In this document: piece by piece, positions 1 through 8,222 of the stretch
Position numbering within the stretch: position 1 is the first letter of the stretch
How the letters are laid out: every line of letters begins with the position of its first letter
Assembly: GCA_027347805.1 (NCBI GenBank)
Contig: DAIEQP010000263.1
Location: 1-19,356, forward strand
Reading direction: 5' to 3'
DNA from: Ignavibacteria bacterium
GTDB lineage: Bacteria; Bacteroidota; Ignavibacteria; Ignavibacteriales; Melioribacteraceae
Length of the DNA: 19,356 bases
Notes under the pieces: model-generated
What the model saw: the letters and a program-made list of their open reading frames with translations, nothing else
Database searches by the model: none
Told to the model about the DNA's origin: nothing
Made by a program: the position numbers and the translations under genes

Positions 1-1913
1 TAAAAAAATATTCTTCGCAGGATAATGTACAGCCGAGGTTATCGGTACTTGGCGGAACCGAATGGAAATCCACCAAGAAAAAAACTAAAACAAAAATTAT
101 TGAAGCCGCCAGAGAATTAATTACACTTTATGCAAGAAGAAAAGCTGCTGTTGGTTTTTCATTTAGTCCAGATTCAATTTGGCAGCGTGAGCTTGAAGCT
201 TCATTCATGTATGAAGATACTCCCGATCAAACCAAGATTACAGAAGAAATAAAACAGGATATGGAAAATGAAAATCCAATGGATCGTTTAGTCTGCGGTG
301 ATGTTGGATTTGGAAAAACAGAAATTGCGGTTCGCGCTGCATTTAAGGCAATTAACGACAGCAAACAGGTAGCTCTTCTGGCACCAACAACAATTCTCAC
401 TGAACAACATTACAACACATTTAGAAATCGTCTTTCGCAATTTCCTGTTCGTGTTGAAGCCCTCTCACGTTTTCAATCAGCAAAAAAACAAAAAGAAGTT
501 TTGGAAAAACTTACAAAGGGTGAAGTTGACATAGTTGTTGGTACGCACCGGCTTTTATCGAAGGATATTAAATTCAAAGATTTGGGATTGTTAATTATAG
601 ATGAAGAACATCGCTTTGGTTTAATGGCAAAGGAAAAATTGCGGACATACAAATCGAATGTAGATACATTAACTTTAACCGCCACACCAATTCCGCGAAC
701 ATTGAATTTATCATTACTTGGTGCAAGGGATCTTTCCATAATGGCAACACCGCCGCCGAACAGGCAGCCTATTTATACTAAGGTGGATAAATTTGATATT
801 CATAAAGTACGTGAATGGATTTTGAACGAAATAAAAAGGAATGGGCAAATTTATTTTGTTCACGATCGTGTCCAGTCAATAGAAAAAATTTATTCATATA
901 TAAAAAAATATATTCCTGAGATAAACATTGGTGTAGCACATGGCCAAATGAAACCGGCAGAACTAGAAAAAGTTATATATGACTTTCTGAACAAAAATTA
1001 TCACATGTTGATTTCTACTAAGATCATTGAATCTGGTCTAGATATTCCAAACGTAAATACAATAATTGTAAATCGTGCTGACCGTTTCGGGCTTGCAGAA
1101 CTTCATCAATTGCGTGGCCGGGTTGGAAGAAGCGACAGACAGGCATACGCATATTTTTTGGTTCCCTCGTTAAATACAATTACAAAGAAGGCTGTTAAAA
1201 GATTGCAGGCGATTGAAGAATACAACGATATTGGTGAAGGATTTAATCTTGCAATGCGGGATCTTGAAATACGGGGTGCGGGTAATCTATTAGGTACAGA
1301 ACAAAGTGGATTTATCGAATCAGTTGGTTTTGATCTTTATCTGAAAATGGTAGATGAAGCAGTAGAAGAATTAAAACAAAACGAGTTTAAGGAAATCTTT
1401 AAAGATTTTCCTCGTCAACAGGAAAGAAGCGAGCCTACCATTGATACATATTTTGAATTGACAATTCCGCATGATTATATGCCTGACCAATCGGACAGAC
1501 TTAGTTTTTATACTACATTGTTTACGCTTGCAAAGATTGAAGAACTGGATGAAATTAGAGATGAAATGCGAGATAGGTTTGGTAAACCTCCTCTTACAAT
1601 TGAAAGATTAATACAAACTGCTGTGTTAAGATTTTATGCTTCATTCGCGCTGCTTGAAAGAATCATTATTCAAAAACAGAAAATTATTATTGTACTGCCT
1701 AAAGGAGATAGGGAAGACTTTTATAAGAATAAATTTGTTCTGCTTTTGACCCACATCAATGCTAAATATTCAAAAGAGATTAAATTTGTGCAGGCAAATG
1801 AGACATTAAAACTTGAATTGAATAATAAACATGCTTCTCCTGAATTAGCGCTGGAGTTTATGATCAATATATGCAAAGAATTTGCTGAAGTAATTAATCC
1901 GATTGTAAAATAA
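1..1913 (+). CDS. mfd: Transcription-repair coupling factor Mfd, 3' part (5' end outside window)
   Basis: Mfd is an ATP-dependent DNA translocase that removes stalled RNA polymerase from lesions and recruits UvrA. The open frame begins at position 3 with no start codon before the window edge. About 637 residues remain of a protein that is usually 1,100-1,200 long, so the UvrB-like N-terminal modules are missing from view. The visible part opens with the end of the RNA-polymerase-interacting region (YARR near 142-153). The RecG-like helicase core follows: Walker A GDVGFGKT at 297-320, DEEH box at 600-611, then TATPIPRTL. The second RecA-like lobe has the GRVGRSDRQ arginine-finger motif near 1115-1140. 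The C-terminal TRCF domain (about 1430-1850) is complete and the gene ends in TAA. The atg at 207 is internal and should not be taken as the start. The family call is certain; the 5' truncation is only the window edge. Confidence 0.97.
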   Translation, partial: KKYSSQDNVQPRLSVLGGTEWKSTKKKTKTKIIEAARELITLYARRKAAVGFSFSPDSIWQRELEASFMYEDTPDQTKITEEIKQDMENENPMDRLVCGDVGFGKTEIAVRAAFKAINDSKQVALLAPTTILTEQHYNTFRNRLSQFPVRVEALSRFQSAKKQKEVLEKLTKGEVDIVVGTHRLLSKDIKFKDLGLLIIDEEHRFGLMAKEKLRTYKSNVDTLTLTATPIPRTLNLSLLGARDLSIMATPPPNRQPIYTKVDKFDIHKVREWILNEIKRNGQIYFVHDRVQSIEKIYSYIKKYIPEINIGVAHGQMKPAELEKVIYDFLNKNYHMLISTKIIESGLDIPNVNTIIVNRADRFGLAELHQLRGRVGRSDRQAYAYFLVPSLNTITKKAVKRLQAIEEYNDIGEGFNLAMRDLEIRGAGNLLGTEQSGFIESVGFDLYLKMVDEAVEELKQNEFKEIFKDFPRQQERSEPTIDTYFELTIPHDYMPDQSDRLSFYTTLFTLAKIEELDEIRDEMRDRFGKPPLTIERLIQTAVLRFYASFALLERIIIQKQKIIIVLPKGDREDFYKNKFVLLLTHINAKYSKEIKFVQANETLKLELNNKHASPELALEFMINICKEFAEVINPIVK

Positions 1914-1941
1914 ACTGCTATAAAATTATTAGTGAGGAATT

Positions 1942-2361
1942 GTGACTAGAGCAAAAATTATTTTCATAATCTTGATAGCCATTATAGTCGGTATTCAATA
2001 TGTCGATGTTGAAATATCAAATCCTCCTGTAACCGGAGATATTGAAGCTCCAATGGCAGTTAAAACAATTCTGCAAAAATCATGTTATGATTGCCACTCA
2101 AACGAAACAAAATGGCCATGGTACAGCAAGATTGCGCCCGTAAGCTGGTTTATTGCAGATGATGTAAATGAGGGAAGAAAGAGTCTGAACTTTTCTTATT
2201 GGGAAAGATTGACAACAGATAAACAACAAAAACTTCTATTGGAAATAATTGAAGAAATTGAAAAAGATGAGATGCCTCTTGGAGCGTATACACTTCTTCA
2301 TCCCGGGGCACGGCTGGATTTGATGCAAAAAGAAGTTTTAAAAAAATGGCTTAAGGAATAA
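1942..2361 (+). CDS. Small membrane-anchored haem-binding domain protein (c-type CxxCH)
   Basis: This 139-residue protein starts with GTG at 1942, preceded by a GTGAGGA Shine-Dalgarno-like sequence at 1932-1938. Residues 5-20 form a hydrophobic segment that acts as a signal anchor or uncleaved signal peptide and points the rest to the periplasm. A single CYDCH haem c attachment motif lies at residues 48-52. It is followed by the tryptophan-rich stretch KWPWYSKIAPVSW and the acidic DDVNEGRK segment, which together match the haem-binding domain family (Pfam Haem_bd type) common in Bacteroidota. A distal Met such as M38 or one near 112 could complete haem coordination, but this cannot be decided by eye. 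It lies 28 bp after mfd and may be co-transcribed with it, although the functions are unrelated. The role, presumably periplasmic electron transfer or redox sensing, is inferred. Confidence 0.85.
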   Translation: MTRAKIIFIILIAIIVGIQYVDVEISNPPVTGDIEAPMAVKTILQKSCYDCHSNETKWPWYSKIAPVSWFIADDVNEGRKSLNFSYWERLTTDKQQKLLLEIIEEIEKDEMPLGAYTLLHPGARLDLMQKEVLKKWLKE

Positions 2362-2441
2362 TCTATTTTCTCAAATGAATATGAACTATCGCCGCTAATT
2401 TATAATTTGTAATCAAAATTTGATTTAGCCTTCCAATTTCT

Positions 2442-2454
2442 AGAGGTGGTAATG
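2442..2454 (+). promoter_or_regulatory. Ribosome binding site that sets the CorA-like start
   Basis: AGAGGTGG (2442-2449) lies directly before ATG at 2452. The in-frame GTG at 2446 falls inside this Shine-Dalgarno sequence, so ATG at 2452 is the likelier start. The AGAGG core to ATG spacing is 5 nt, typical for a functional site. Confidence 0.6.
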
Positions 2455-3366
2455 TTCAAACCATTCAACATAACAGAAAACAAAGTTACACCCGCTCAAA
2501 ATGGTAAAGGAACAATTCTTGTCTATATTAATCCCGATGAATTTGAAAGGAAATTTTTAGTTGAAGAATTTAAACTCGACGAACATACACTGAATTCAGC
2601 TCTTGATGCCGACGAACTTTCGCGTCTTGAGTTCGAACCTGATCACATCGCAATGATTTTTAAAATACCTAAGAATTACACAGAAAAAGAATTACTTCTC
2701 TTTAGGGTTAATTCTATGGGTGTTTTTTTATTCAAGGATAAGTTAATTGTAATTGTTAATGATGACATCAACATTTTTCATGGTAAACATTTTAATAAAG
2801 TTGTTTCTTTAAATGATATAATGCTTAAGCTGATTTTCACTTCTATTATTCATTTCATAGATCATCTTAAGGTAATTAATATGCTTTCTGATGAAATAGA
2901 AAAGAAAATAAGCCACGCAATGGAAAACAAATATCTGCTTAATCAGTTTACACTTGGAAAAAGCTTGGTTTATTATCAGAACGCAATTAACTCCAATACC
3001 GCGTTAATAGAAAAATTGAAACTGAATGCTCCTAAATTGAATTTTGCGACTGATGAAGTTGAATTGCTCGATGATATTTATATTGAAAATGCTCAATGCT
3101 ACAAGCAGGCAGAAATTTATTCAAATATTCTTGCCAGCCTGATGGATGCAAAAGCATCTATAATCAGCAACAACCTGAATGTCTTGATGAAAACATTGAA
3201 CATTATAACTGTCATGATAATGGTGCCGACATTTGTTGTTAGCGCATTCAGTATGAATGTTGGTATTCCCCTACAAAATCATCCGCTGGCATTTTTTATT
3301 ATTATGGGTTTTGCATTAATCTCAGTTCTTAGTTTTTTTATTTTCTGGAAATGGAAAAAGTGGTAA
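2452..3366 (+). CDS. CorA-family divalent cation transporter-like protein with SMN in place of GMN
   Basis: CorA proteins form homopentameric inner-membrane channels for Mg2+, Co2+ or related ions. The protein is 304 residues from ATG 2452. It has the CorA plan: a soluble cytoplasmic domain of about 235 residues with long helices, then two C-terminal membrane segments (about residues 245-267 and 278-299) and a short basic tail (WKWKKW). The signature after the first membrane helix is normally GMN; here it reads SMN (Ser267, codon AGT at 3250-3252). The flanking FxMNVGIPL loop is otherwise family-like. GMN is part of the ion selectivity and entry site, so this may be a divergent CorA subfamily with changed selectivity. 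The TAA stop is followed 18 bp later by the DUF72 gene. Family membership is strong; the ion is not known, so no symbol is given. Confidence 0.88.
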   Translation: MFKPFNITENKVTPAQNGKGTILVYINPDEFERKFLVEEFKLDEHTLNSALDADELSRLEFEPDHIAMIFKIPKNYTEKELLLFRVNSMGVFLFKDKLIVIVNDDINIFHGKHFNKVVSLNDIMLKLIFTSIIHFIDHLKVINMLSDEIEKKISHAMENKYLLNQFTLGKSLVYYQNAINSNTALIEKLKLNAPKLNFATDEVELLDDIYIENAQCYKQAEIYSNILASLMDAKASIISNNLNVLMKTLNIITVMIMVPTFVVSAFSMNVGIPLQNHPLAFFIIMGFALISVLSFFIFWKWKKW

Positions 3367-3384
3367 ATAATTCTATTTAATTCT

Positions 3385-4251
3385 ATGGCCAAACTTTTTG
3401 TTGGAACATGTAATTGGAAATTTGAATCCTGGAAAGGGCTTGTTTATTCTGCAGGAGAAGATGTTAATTATCTGAAGGAATATTCAAAACTTTATAATAC
3501 AGTCGAAATCGGCCAGTGGTTTAATTCTTTACACGGGAATAATAAAGTAATTTTGCCGAAACCCCAGCTTGTCAGATCATATCAGACATCAGTTAATAAT
3601 GATTTTAAATTCACTGTTAAAATACCAAACAGTATTACACTCACACATCTTTATAGTAAAGCTGATGACGAAACATTAATTCCGAATTCTCATTTTTTAT
3701 CTATCAATCTGCTGGAAGAATTTTTACAGCTAATAAAACCGCTGAGACTCAATTTGGGTCCCTTAATTTTCCAGTTTGAATATCTAAATAAGCAGAAAAT
3801 AAAATCGCAGCTTGAGTTCCAGGGATTGATTAGAGAGTTTGCCGATAAATTACCTGCAGGTTTTCATTTCGCAATTGAGACCAGAAACCCGGCATATCTT
3901 AACGAAACATATTTTCAGTTCCTAAGAGATAACAAGTTAAACCATGTGTTTATTCAGGGATATTTTATGCCCTCGATCTTTGAAATATATAAACGTTACA
4001 AGGATTATATAAGAGATTATACCGTTATCAGATTACACGGCTCAGACCGCAAGGGAATTGAAACCAGATCCGGTGGCGAGTGGAATAAAATAATTGATCC
4101 CAAAGATGATGAGTTAATGCTTCTCCTTGAAATGATTAATGAACTGCTCGAAAGAAAAGTTGATGTATATCTAAATATTAATAATCATTATGAAGGATCT
4201 GCACCGCTTACAATTGCAAAGATTGAAAGATTGATGCAAACAAATAAATGA
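3385..4251 (+). CDS. DUF72 (YecE-like) family protein
   Basis: A 288-residue soluble protein with a predicted TIM-barrel-like fold. The N-terminus, GTCNWKFESWKG at residues 7-18, matches the DUF72 opening. It is followed by the YNTVEIGQWFNSL region, which corresponds to the family's conserved 'VExNxTFY' strand. Later landmarks are a FAIETRNP strand near residues 162-169, the RLHGSD strand near 217-222 and NINNHYEGSAP near 264-274. The length is typical for the family. The biochemical function of DUF72 proteins is not established, and I do not assign one. The gene starts 18 bp after the CorA-like gene with no clear Shine-Dalgarno site, and its TGA stop overlaps the ribosome binding site of the next gene. 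The three genes are therefore probably one transcript. Confidence 0.9.
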   Translation: MAKLFVGTCNWKFESWKGLVYSAGEDVNYLKEYSKLYNTVEIGQWFNSLHGNNKVILPKPQLVRSYQTSVNNDFKFTVKIPNSITLTHLYSKADDETLIPNSHFLSINLLEEFLQLIKPLRLNLGPLIFQFEYLNKQKIKSQLEFQGLIREFADKLPAGFHFAIETRNPAYLNETYFQFLRDNKLNHVFIQGYFMPSIFEIYKRYKDYIRDYTVIRLHGSDRKGIETRSGGEWNKIIDPKDDELMLLLEMINELLERKVDVYLNINNHYEGSAPLTIAKIERLMQTNK

Positions 4252-4258
4252 GGAAGAA

Positions 4259-4588
4259 ATGGATCATTCGTTAGTAACAACAACTTTTACTCTTGATGGA
4301 TACCGCGTTGTTAAAAATCTTGGTGTTGTTAGGGGAATAATTGTCCGTTCGCGTTCGGTATTCGGAACAATTGGCGCCGGCTTGCAAACATTATTCGGCG
4401 GCAACATTACATTGTTTACTGAACTATGTGAAAGCACAAGGCGCGATGCATATGAATTAATGATTCAGCATGCACAGGCAATTGGTGCAAATGCTCTTAT
4501 TGGTGTTCGTTACGATGCAACTGAAGTTATGAGCGGTGTGACTGAAGTGTTGTGTTATGGGACTGCTGTTGTTGTTGAGAAAAACTAA
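4259..4588 (+). CDS. YbjQ/UPF0145 family protein
   Basis: A 109-residue protein that matches the UPF0145/YbjQ family (sometimes named 'heavy-metal-binding domain') along its full length. An N-terminal strand region TTTFTLDGYRVVKNLGVVRG leads into IIVRSRSVFGTIGAGLQTLFGG. The conserved helix ESTRRDAYELMIQHAQAIGANALIGVRYDATE follows, and the gene ends with a strand carrying EVLCYGTAVVV. The fold is a small homopentameric ring in solved relatives. No catalytic activity is established, and the metal-binding label rests on weak evidence. The start ATG at 4259 follows AGGAAG (4251-4256), which overlaps the TGA of the preceding gene, so translational coupling is likely. It is the last gene before the strong terminator at 4608-4644. 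Confidence 0.93.
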   Translation: MDHSLVTTTFTLDGYRVVKNLGVVRGIIVRSRSVFGTIGAGLQTLFGGNITLFTELCESTRRDAYELMIQHAQAIGANALIGVRYDATEVMSGVTEVLCYGTAVVVEKN

Positions 4589-4607
4589 ATTGAGTTAAAT
4601 ATTTGTA

Positions 4608-4644
4608 AAACAAAAACCCCAACTTCTTGTTGGGGTTTTTGTTT
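4608..4644. terminator. Bidirectional Rho-independent terminator between convergent genes
   Basis: A perfect 16-bp inverted repeat (arms 4608-4623 and 4629-4644) flanks the 5-nt loop TTCTT. The core is CCCCAAC/GTTGGGG and the outer part is A/T, so each strand carries a T-rich tract after the GC core. It ends the plus-strand ybjQ-like gene (stop at 4588). Its far edge is only 3 bp from the stop codon of the minus-strand MBOAT gene (4648-4650), so it serves both converging operons. Confidence 0.93.
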
Positions 4645-4647
4645 GCA

Positions 4648-6144
4648 TCAAAACTGGAAGTAAATAAAGGGCGCTATATCTGCGGATTTAAATTGCGATG
4701 CAATCCAGATTACAACCACAAGCAAAATTGCTTGTCCGTACCAGGGAAGCGCAGTAATAAATTTCCTGAAACCAATCTCAATTTTAACCGGCATAAAATG
4801 CAATATATATCCAATCACCATTAAACCGAGAATGATCGGCATCTTTTCTGCAAACTGGATAAATACTTCCGCATGGAAGAAATCTTTTATTTGTGTTATC
4901 GCATCCTTAATTACCTGCATATCAGGAGCGCGGAAAATTAAAAATGAAAATGTTACTAGGTGAAAAGTGATTATAATCTGGAAGAATTTTAAAAACTTTG
5001 TATCGGCAATTCGAAGCATCTTATAAAGTTTTTGTTTTGGTTTCTGAATCAGCAATGCAAACGACATCATAAATCCGTGCAGCGCACCCCAAATAATAAA
5101 ATTCCATCCGGCGCCATGCCAGATGCCGCATACGACAAAAGTAATAAATAGAGCTATTATATTCGCAAATATCCTCAGCGATCGAATTGAAAACTGAAGC
5201 GGCTTGAATAAATAATCGAGTAACCATTTGCTGAGTGATATATGCCAGCGTCTCCAGAAGTCTGCAATGCTTGTTGCTTTAAAAGGTGAATTAAAGTTAT
5301 CCATCAATTTAAAACCGAGAAATAATGCTATGCCGATAGCCATATCGGTGTAGCCGGAAAAATCGCAATATATCTGAAGTGAATAGCCATAGATTGCAAG
5401 CAGGTTTTCAATTCCAGTGTAACGAAGAGGGAAATCAAAAATACGGTCAACAAAATTGAGACTGATATAATCTGCGATTACAACTTTTTTGAATAGCCCC
5501 GCAATTATTAAAAATGTTGCTTTGCCTAAATCCTCTTTTGTTAAATATAAATCCTGATTTATCTGCGGGATAAAATCTGATGCGCGGTCAATAGGTCCTG
5601 CAAGTATATTCGGGAAGAAGAAAACATAAACACAAAAATCCCGGAAGCTGCGGGTCGGCTCCATTGTTTCCAAATAAACATCAAAAACATAGTTAAGCGA
5701 TTTAAATGTGTAGAATGAAATTCCAATAGGCAGGAAAATCGAGAGCGGTTCAAACTGCCCTTTATTTATTTCTGTAATCACCTGCAGAATGAAATTCGTG
5801 TATTTGAAATAACCAAGTATTCCGATATTTAGAATTATTGCAAGTAATAAATTCAGCCTTTTTAATAGAGGCTTTTCAGTTGATGAAATAAAACGGGCGA
5901 ATAAAAAATTGACAGCAGCAGATATAACCAAAATACCGGCATAATATCCTGCGGATTTGTAATAGAAGTAAAGTGAAAAAACAATCAGCAGTCCGAGCCT
6001 GACCATTTTGTTTTTGCCAAAAAGGTTGTAAAAGACAAGAAAGATCAGGAAGATAAATAGAAACAAGCTCGTGCTGAATATGAGCGGATCGGATGGATTA
6101 TACTTTAGTAAATCCAACAAAGACTGCGTATTAATATTAAACAT
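4648..6144 (-). CDS. MBOAT-family membrane O-acyltransferase (AlgI/DltB-like)
   Basis: Inner-membrane acyltransferase of 498 residues, the usual size for AlgI/DltB/PatA proteins, with about ten or more hydrophobic segments. Motifs in order: a PIGISFYTFKSLNYVFDVY segment (139-157), FFPNILAGPIDR (176-187), QIYCDFSGYTDMAIG (257-271), DFWRRWHISLS (295-305) and GIWHGAGWNFIIWGALHG (340-357). His343 is the invariant catalytic histidine and His356 the second conserved one. Such proteins take an acyl group from a cytoplasmic thioester donor and make it available for transfer to a polymer outside the inner membrane, normally with an SGNH partner. Here the ACP gene is 78 bp upstream and an SGNH gene lies in the same operon, as in dlt. 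The acyl group and acceptor polymer cannot be read from sequence. It is the last gene of the operon. Confidence 0.95.
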   Translation of the reverse strand: MFNINTQSLLDLLKYNPSDPLIFSTSLFLFIFLIFLVFYNLFGKNKMVRLGLLIVFSLYFYYKSAGYYAGILVISAAVNFLFARFISSTEKPLLKRLNLLLAIILNIGILGYFKYTNFILQVITEINKGQFEPLSIFLPIGISFYTFKSLNYVFDVYLETMEPTRSFRDFCVYVFFFPNILAGPIDRASDFIPQINQDLYLTKEDLGKATFLIIAGLFKKVVIADYISLNFVDRIFDFPLRYTGIENLLAIYGYSLQIYCDFSGYTDMAIGIALFLGFKLMDNFNSPFKATSIADFWRRWHISLSKWLLDYLFKPLQFSIRSLRIFANIIALFITFVVCGIWHGAGWNFIIWGALHGFMMSFALLIQKPKQKLYKMLRIADTKFLKFFQIIITFHLVTFSFLIFRAPDMQVIKDAITQIKDFFHAEVFIQFAEKMPIILGLMVIGYILHFMPVKIEIGFRKFITALPWYGQAILLVVVIWIASQFKSADIAPFIYFQF

Positions 6145-6171
6145 ATGCCGAATTATTTTTGTGATAGAAAA

Positions 6172-6215
6172 GAACGCTAATTTAAAAGTGGCTTTAATTA
6201 ATAAGTAAAGCGTTC
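6172..6215 (-). other. Inverted repeat in the ACP-MBOAT gap
   Basis: The arms GAACGCT (6172-6178) and AGCGTTC (6209-6215) are perfectly complementary over 7 bp around a 30-nt AT-rich centre. On the minus strand the distal arm is followed by TTTTC. It could be a weak attenuator, an mRNA-stabilising hairpin or a protein-binding dyad that sets expression of the MBOAT gene relative to the genes before it. It may also be chance in AT-rich DNA. Confidence 0.25.
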
Positions 6216-6222
6216 AAGGAAA

Positions 6223-6456
6223 TTATTTTCCAAGCTTAGAATCGACAAGTTTCTGCAGCTCGCCGACGCATTTCAGGCGTAGTAACTCTATACTCTTAAA
6301 CTTAACGCCAAAATGTTTTTCAACCGCAAGAATAATATTGATGTGGTTAAGCGAATCCCATCCAGGAACCTGCGGTGCAATTGTTTCATCCTGAATATCA
6401 AAATCATCTAGGTTAAGCTGTTCAAGAATAACTTTTTTTAATTCCGGTGATATCAT
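6223..6456 (-). CDS. Acyl carrier protein (stand-alone, DltC-like role)
   Basis: A 77-residue acidic carrier protein. The 4'-phosphopantetheine attachment site is Ser35 in the GWDSLNHI motif, with the usual helix II sequence after it (NIILAVEKHFGVKF). The length and the absence of any extra domain fit a free-standing ACP or DltC-type carrier. The ATG (6454-6456) abuts the TAA stop (6457-6459) of the preceding acyl-AMP ligase with no base between. A GGAG sequence inside the end of the ligase gene serves as the ribosome binding site, which implies translational coupling. There is no ketosynthase, malonyl transferase or other fatty-acid synthesis gene nearby, so it is probably not the housekeeping AcpP. 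Its likely role is to accept an acyl group from one or both adjacent ligases and to donate it to the MBOAT protein. The carrier identity is certain; the partner set is inferred from context. Confidence 0.94.
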   Translation of the reverse strand: MISPELKKVILEQLNLDDFDIQDETIAPQVPGWDSLNHINIILAVEKHFGVKFKSIELLRLKCVGELQKLVDSKLGK

Positions 6457-8184
6457 TTACCTGCTCCAGACTTGTGGATCATTTTGTTGAGATAATCTTA
6501 ATTTATTAGCAGCTCTGCTCGGTTTACCGGCAGAACTTTTAATTAACCATCGTGAAGGTACTAAATAAACTTTATGTATGTTAACTCCAATTGCCATTCC
6601 GGCTTTCATTACTGCGAGACGAATATTATTTTTTTCCTGATCTGAATCTGCTTTTGTTTCGGCCACAACAGCAACCTGCTCGGTTCCCATATCTTCGCTG
6701 TCCTCGGCAAATGCAATTACTCTTCCCGGAATAACTCCTTCAACTTGATTAACAGCATCTTCAACATCTTCTGGGAAAATATTGTTGCCCGCAACAATTA
6801 TAATATCTTTTTTACGGCCGATTATAAAATACTCGCCGTCATAAACAAATCCATAATCGCCTGTAAAGTACCATCCGTCTTTTACCGCTTCAGCGGTTTT
6901 TTCAGGATAATTTCTGTAGCCGTCAAACATTGAAACGGATCTAATTGCAATTTCTCCAACCATTTCAGGAGCTAGTTCCACTCTGTTGTCATCAACAATT
7001 TTAATCTGGCATTCATCAATCAACCGGCCAGATGAAACACAGGTTCTTACAATAGAGTTTTCTGTTGCGAGCTCAACAATGCCGTTCACCAATTTAGTCC
7101 TGTCAACTTTTAATTCTGTTATTGGTTTACCGGGTATTGTTTGCGTAACTGCAAATGTTGTTTCTGCCATCGCATAACAAGCACCAAGGGCCAGAGGATT
7201 AAAATTGTATTTCTGGAATCTATCAAGAAATTTTTTGTGGCTTTCGCTTCTTACGGGTTCACTGCAGTTAATAGAAAGCCTCAATGATTCAAGCGATAAA
7301 CCTTCTAGTTCCTCGTCCTGAATTTTTTCCGCAAAAATGTTATATGCAAAATTCGGCTGCCAGCATAAAGTTGCTTTCTCCGCAGAGATAGCTTCAAGAT
7401 GAATTACCGGTGCAAGAACCCACTGGAACGGATCAATCTGAATCGAAGTAATTCCATATGCTAGCGGAGTATGAAAAGCAGCAATCAATCCCATGTCATG
7501 ATAAAGCGGAAGCCAGCTGGCAATTTTATCACTATCATTTAACTGCAGTGAGGTTTCTAAATTTTTAATGTGTGTTAAAACAGCATTGTGAGAGAGCACA
7601 ACCGGTTTTTGCAGTCCTGTTGTTCCCGATGAATGTTGAAGCAGAATCGGGTCTGTTGAAGAAATATTTTTAGATGCAGCTTCAATTTCTTCATCAACAA
7701 CAGTATCAATTTCTTTTTCCAGGTCCCATTCCAAAGGGAAGAAAATATTTTTTATTGTGCTACCCGGTTTTTCAACAAGCGGTCTAATGTGTGATTCGAG
7801 TGACCGCTCTGTAAAAATATAATCAAGCCCGGAGCGCAAAGACATTCCTTCCAGTCCCTGGCGGAATTTATCGGGATGCAGTCTTGGATTTGGATATGCA
7901 AGAACAGCCGGCAGTGCGCCTGTTCTTGATACACCCATATAAATAGGGTAGAAAAATTTATTATGCTGAATAATAATAGCGCACACTTCCCCTGGTTTTA
8001 CACCCGCACTTTTTACAAAAGTGGAAAACTTTTTCGCTGTATCAACTATCGATTTGAAACTCCAGCGAAATGGTTCTTCTCCGGCATTCCAGTGAACAAT
8101 AGCATCACGATCGGGGAAATTTTTTGAATTCATTTCCCATCTTTGCCAGAGAGTTGTTGTATCGTTTGGATTGAAAGTTGCCAT
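6457..8184 (-). CDS. Acyl-AMP ligase, FAAL-like (copy 1, next to the ACP)
   Basis: A 575-residue member of the ANL adenylate-forming superfamily. The ATP P-loop motif HSSGTTGLQKP is at residues 184-194. SWLPLYHDMGLI (223-234) is typical of fatty-acyl-AMP ligases and their close relatives. The aromatic/adenine motif YAMAETT is at 337-343, TGDYG at 441-445 and the hinge GRKKDIIIVAGNNIFPEDVE at 456-475. Lys554 in KSSAGKPSR is the catalytic lysine of the C-terminal lid. All key residues are present, so the enzyme should be active. It would adenylate a carboxylic acid and load it on the neighbouring ACP as a thioester. Release as acyl-CoA cannot be excluded. The next gene upstream is a full-length paralogue ending 38 bp away. 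No clear Shine-Dalgarno site precedes its ATG. Substrate unknown. Confidence 0.92.
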   Translation of the reverse strand: MATFNPNDTTTLWQRWEMNSKNFPDRDAIVHWNAGEEPFRWSFKSIVDTAKKFSTFVKSAGVKPGEVCAIIIQHNKFFYPIYMGVSRTGALPAVLAYPNPRLHPDKFRQGLEGMSLRSGLDYIFTERSLESHIRPLVEKPGSTIKNIFFPLEWDLEKEIDTVVDEEIEAASKNISSTDPILLQHSSGTTGLQKPVVLSHNAVLTHIKNLETSLQLNDSDKIASWLPLYHDMGLIAAFHTPLAYGITSIQIDPFQWVLAPVIHLEAISAEKATLCWQPNFAYNIFAEKIQDEELEGLSLESLRLSINCSEPVRSESHKKFLDRFQKYNFNPLALGACYAMAETTFAVTQTIPGKPITELKVDRTKLVNGIVELATENSIVRTCVSSGRLIDECQIKIVDDNRVELAPEMVGEIAIRSVSMFDGYRNYPEKTAEAVKDGWYFTGDYGFVYDGEYFIIGRKKDIIIVAGNNIFPEDVEDAVNQVEGVIPGRVIAFAEDSEDMGTEQVAVVAETKADSDQEKNNIRLAVMKAGMAIGVNIHKVYLVPSRWLIKSSAGKPSRAANKLRLSQQNDPQVWSR

Positions 8185-8222
8185 GATCAGCTGTATTTAA
8201 TTTAAAATTTAGTTATGATATT

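Noticed and set aside
207..209. ATG at 207 as the start of a short helicase
   Set aside because: The same frame is open to the window edge and its upstream translation matches Mfd, so the gene is only cut by the window.
2401..2406. TATAAT before the CorA-like gene as a sigma-70 type -10 element
   Set aside because: No -35-like sequence stands at the right distance (2378-2383 reads AATATG), and such hexamers are common in AT-rich gaps.
2411..2425. AATCAAAATTTGATT palindrome as an operator
   Set aside because: All-AT 7-bp arms with a single central base are expected by chance in this composition; no second copy was seen.
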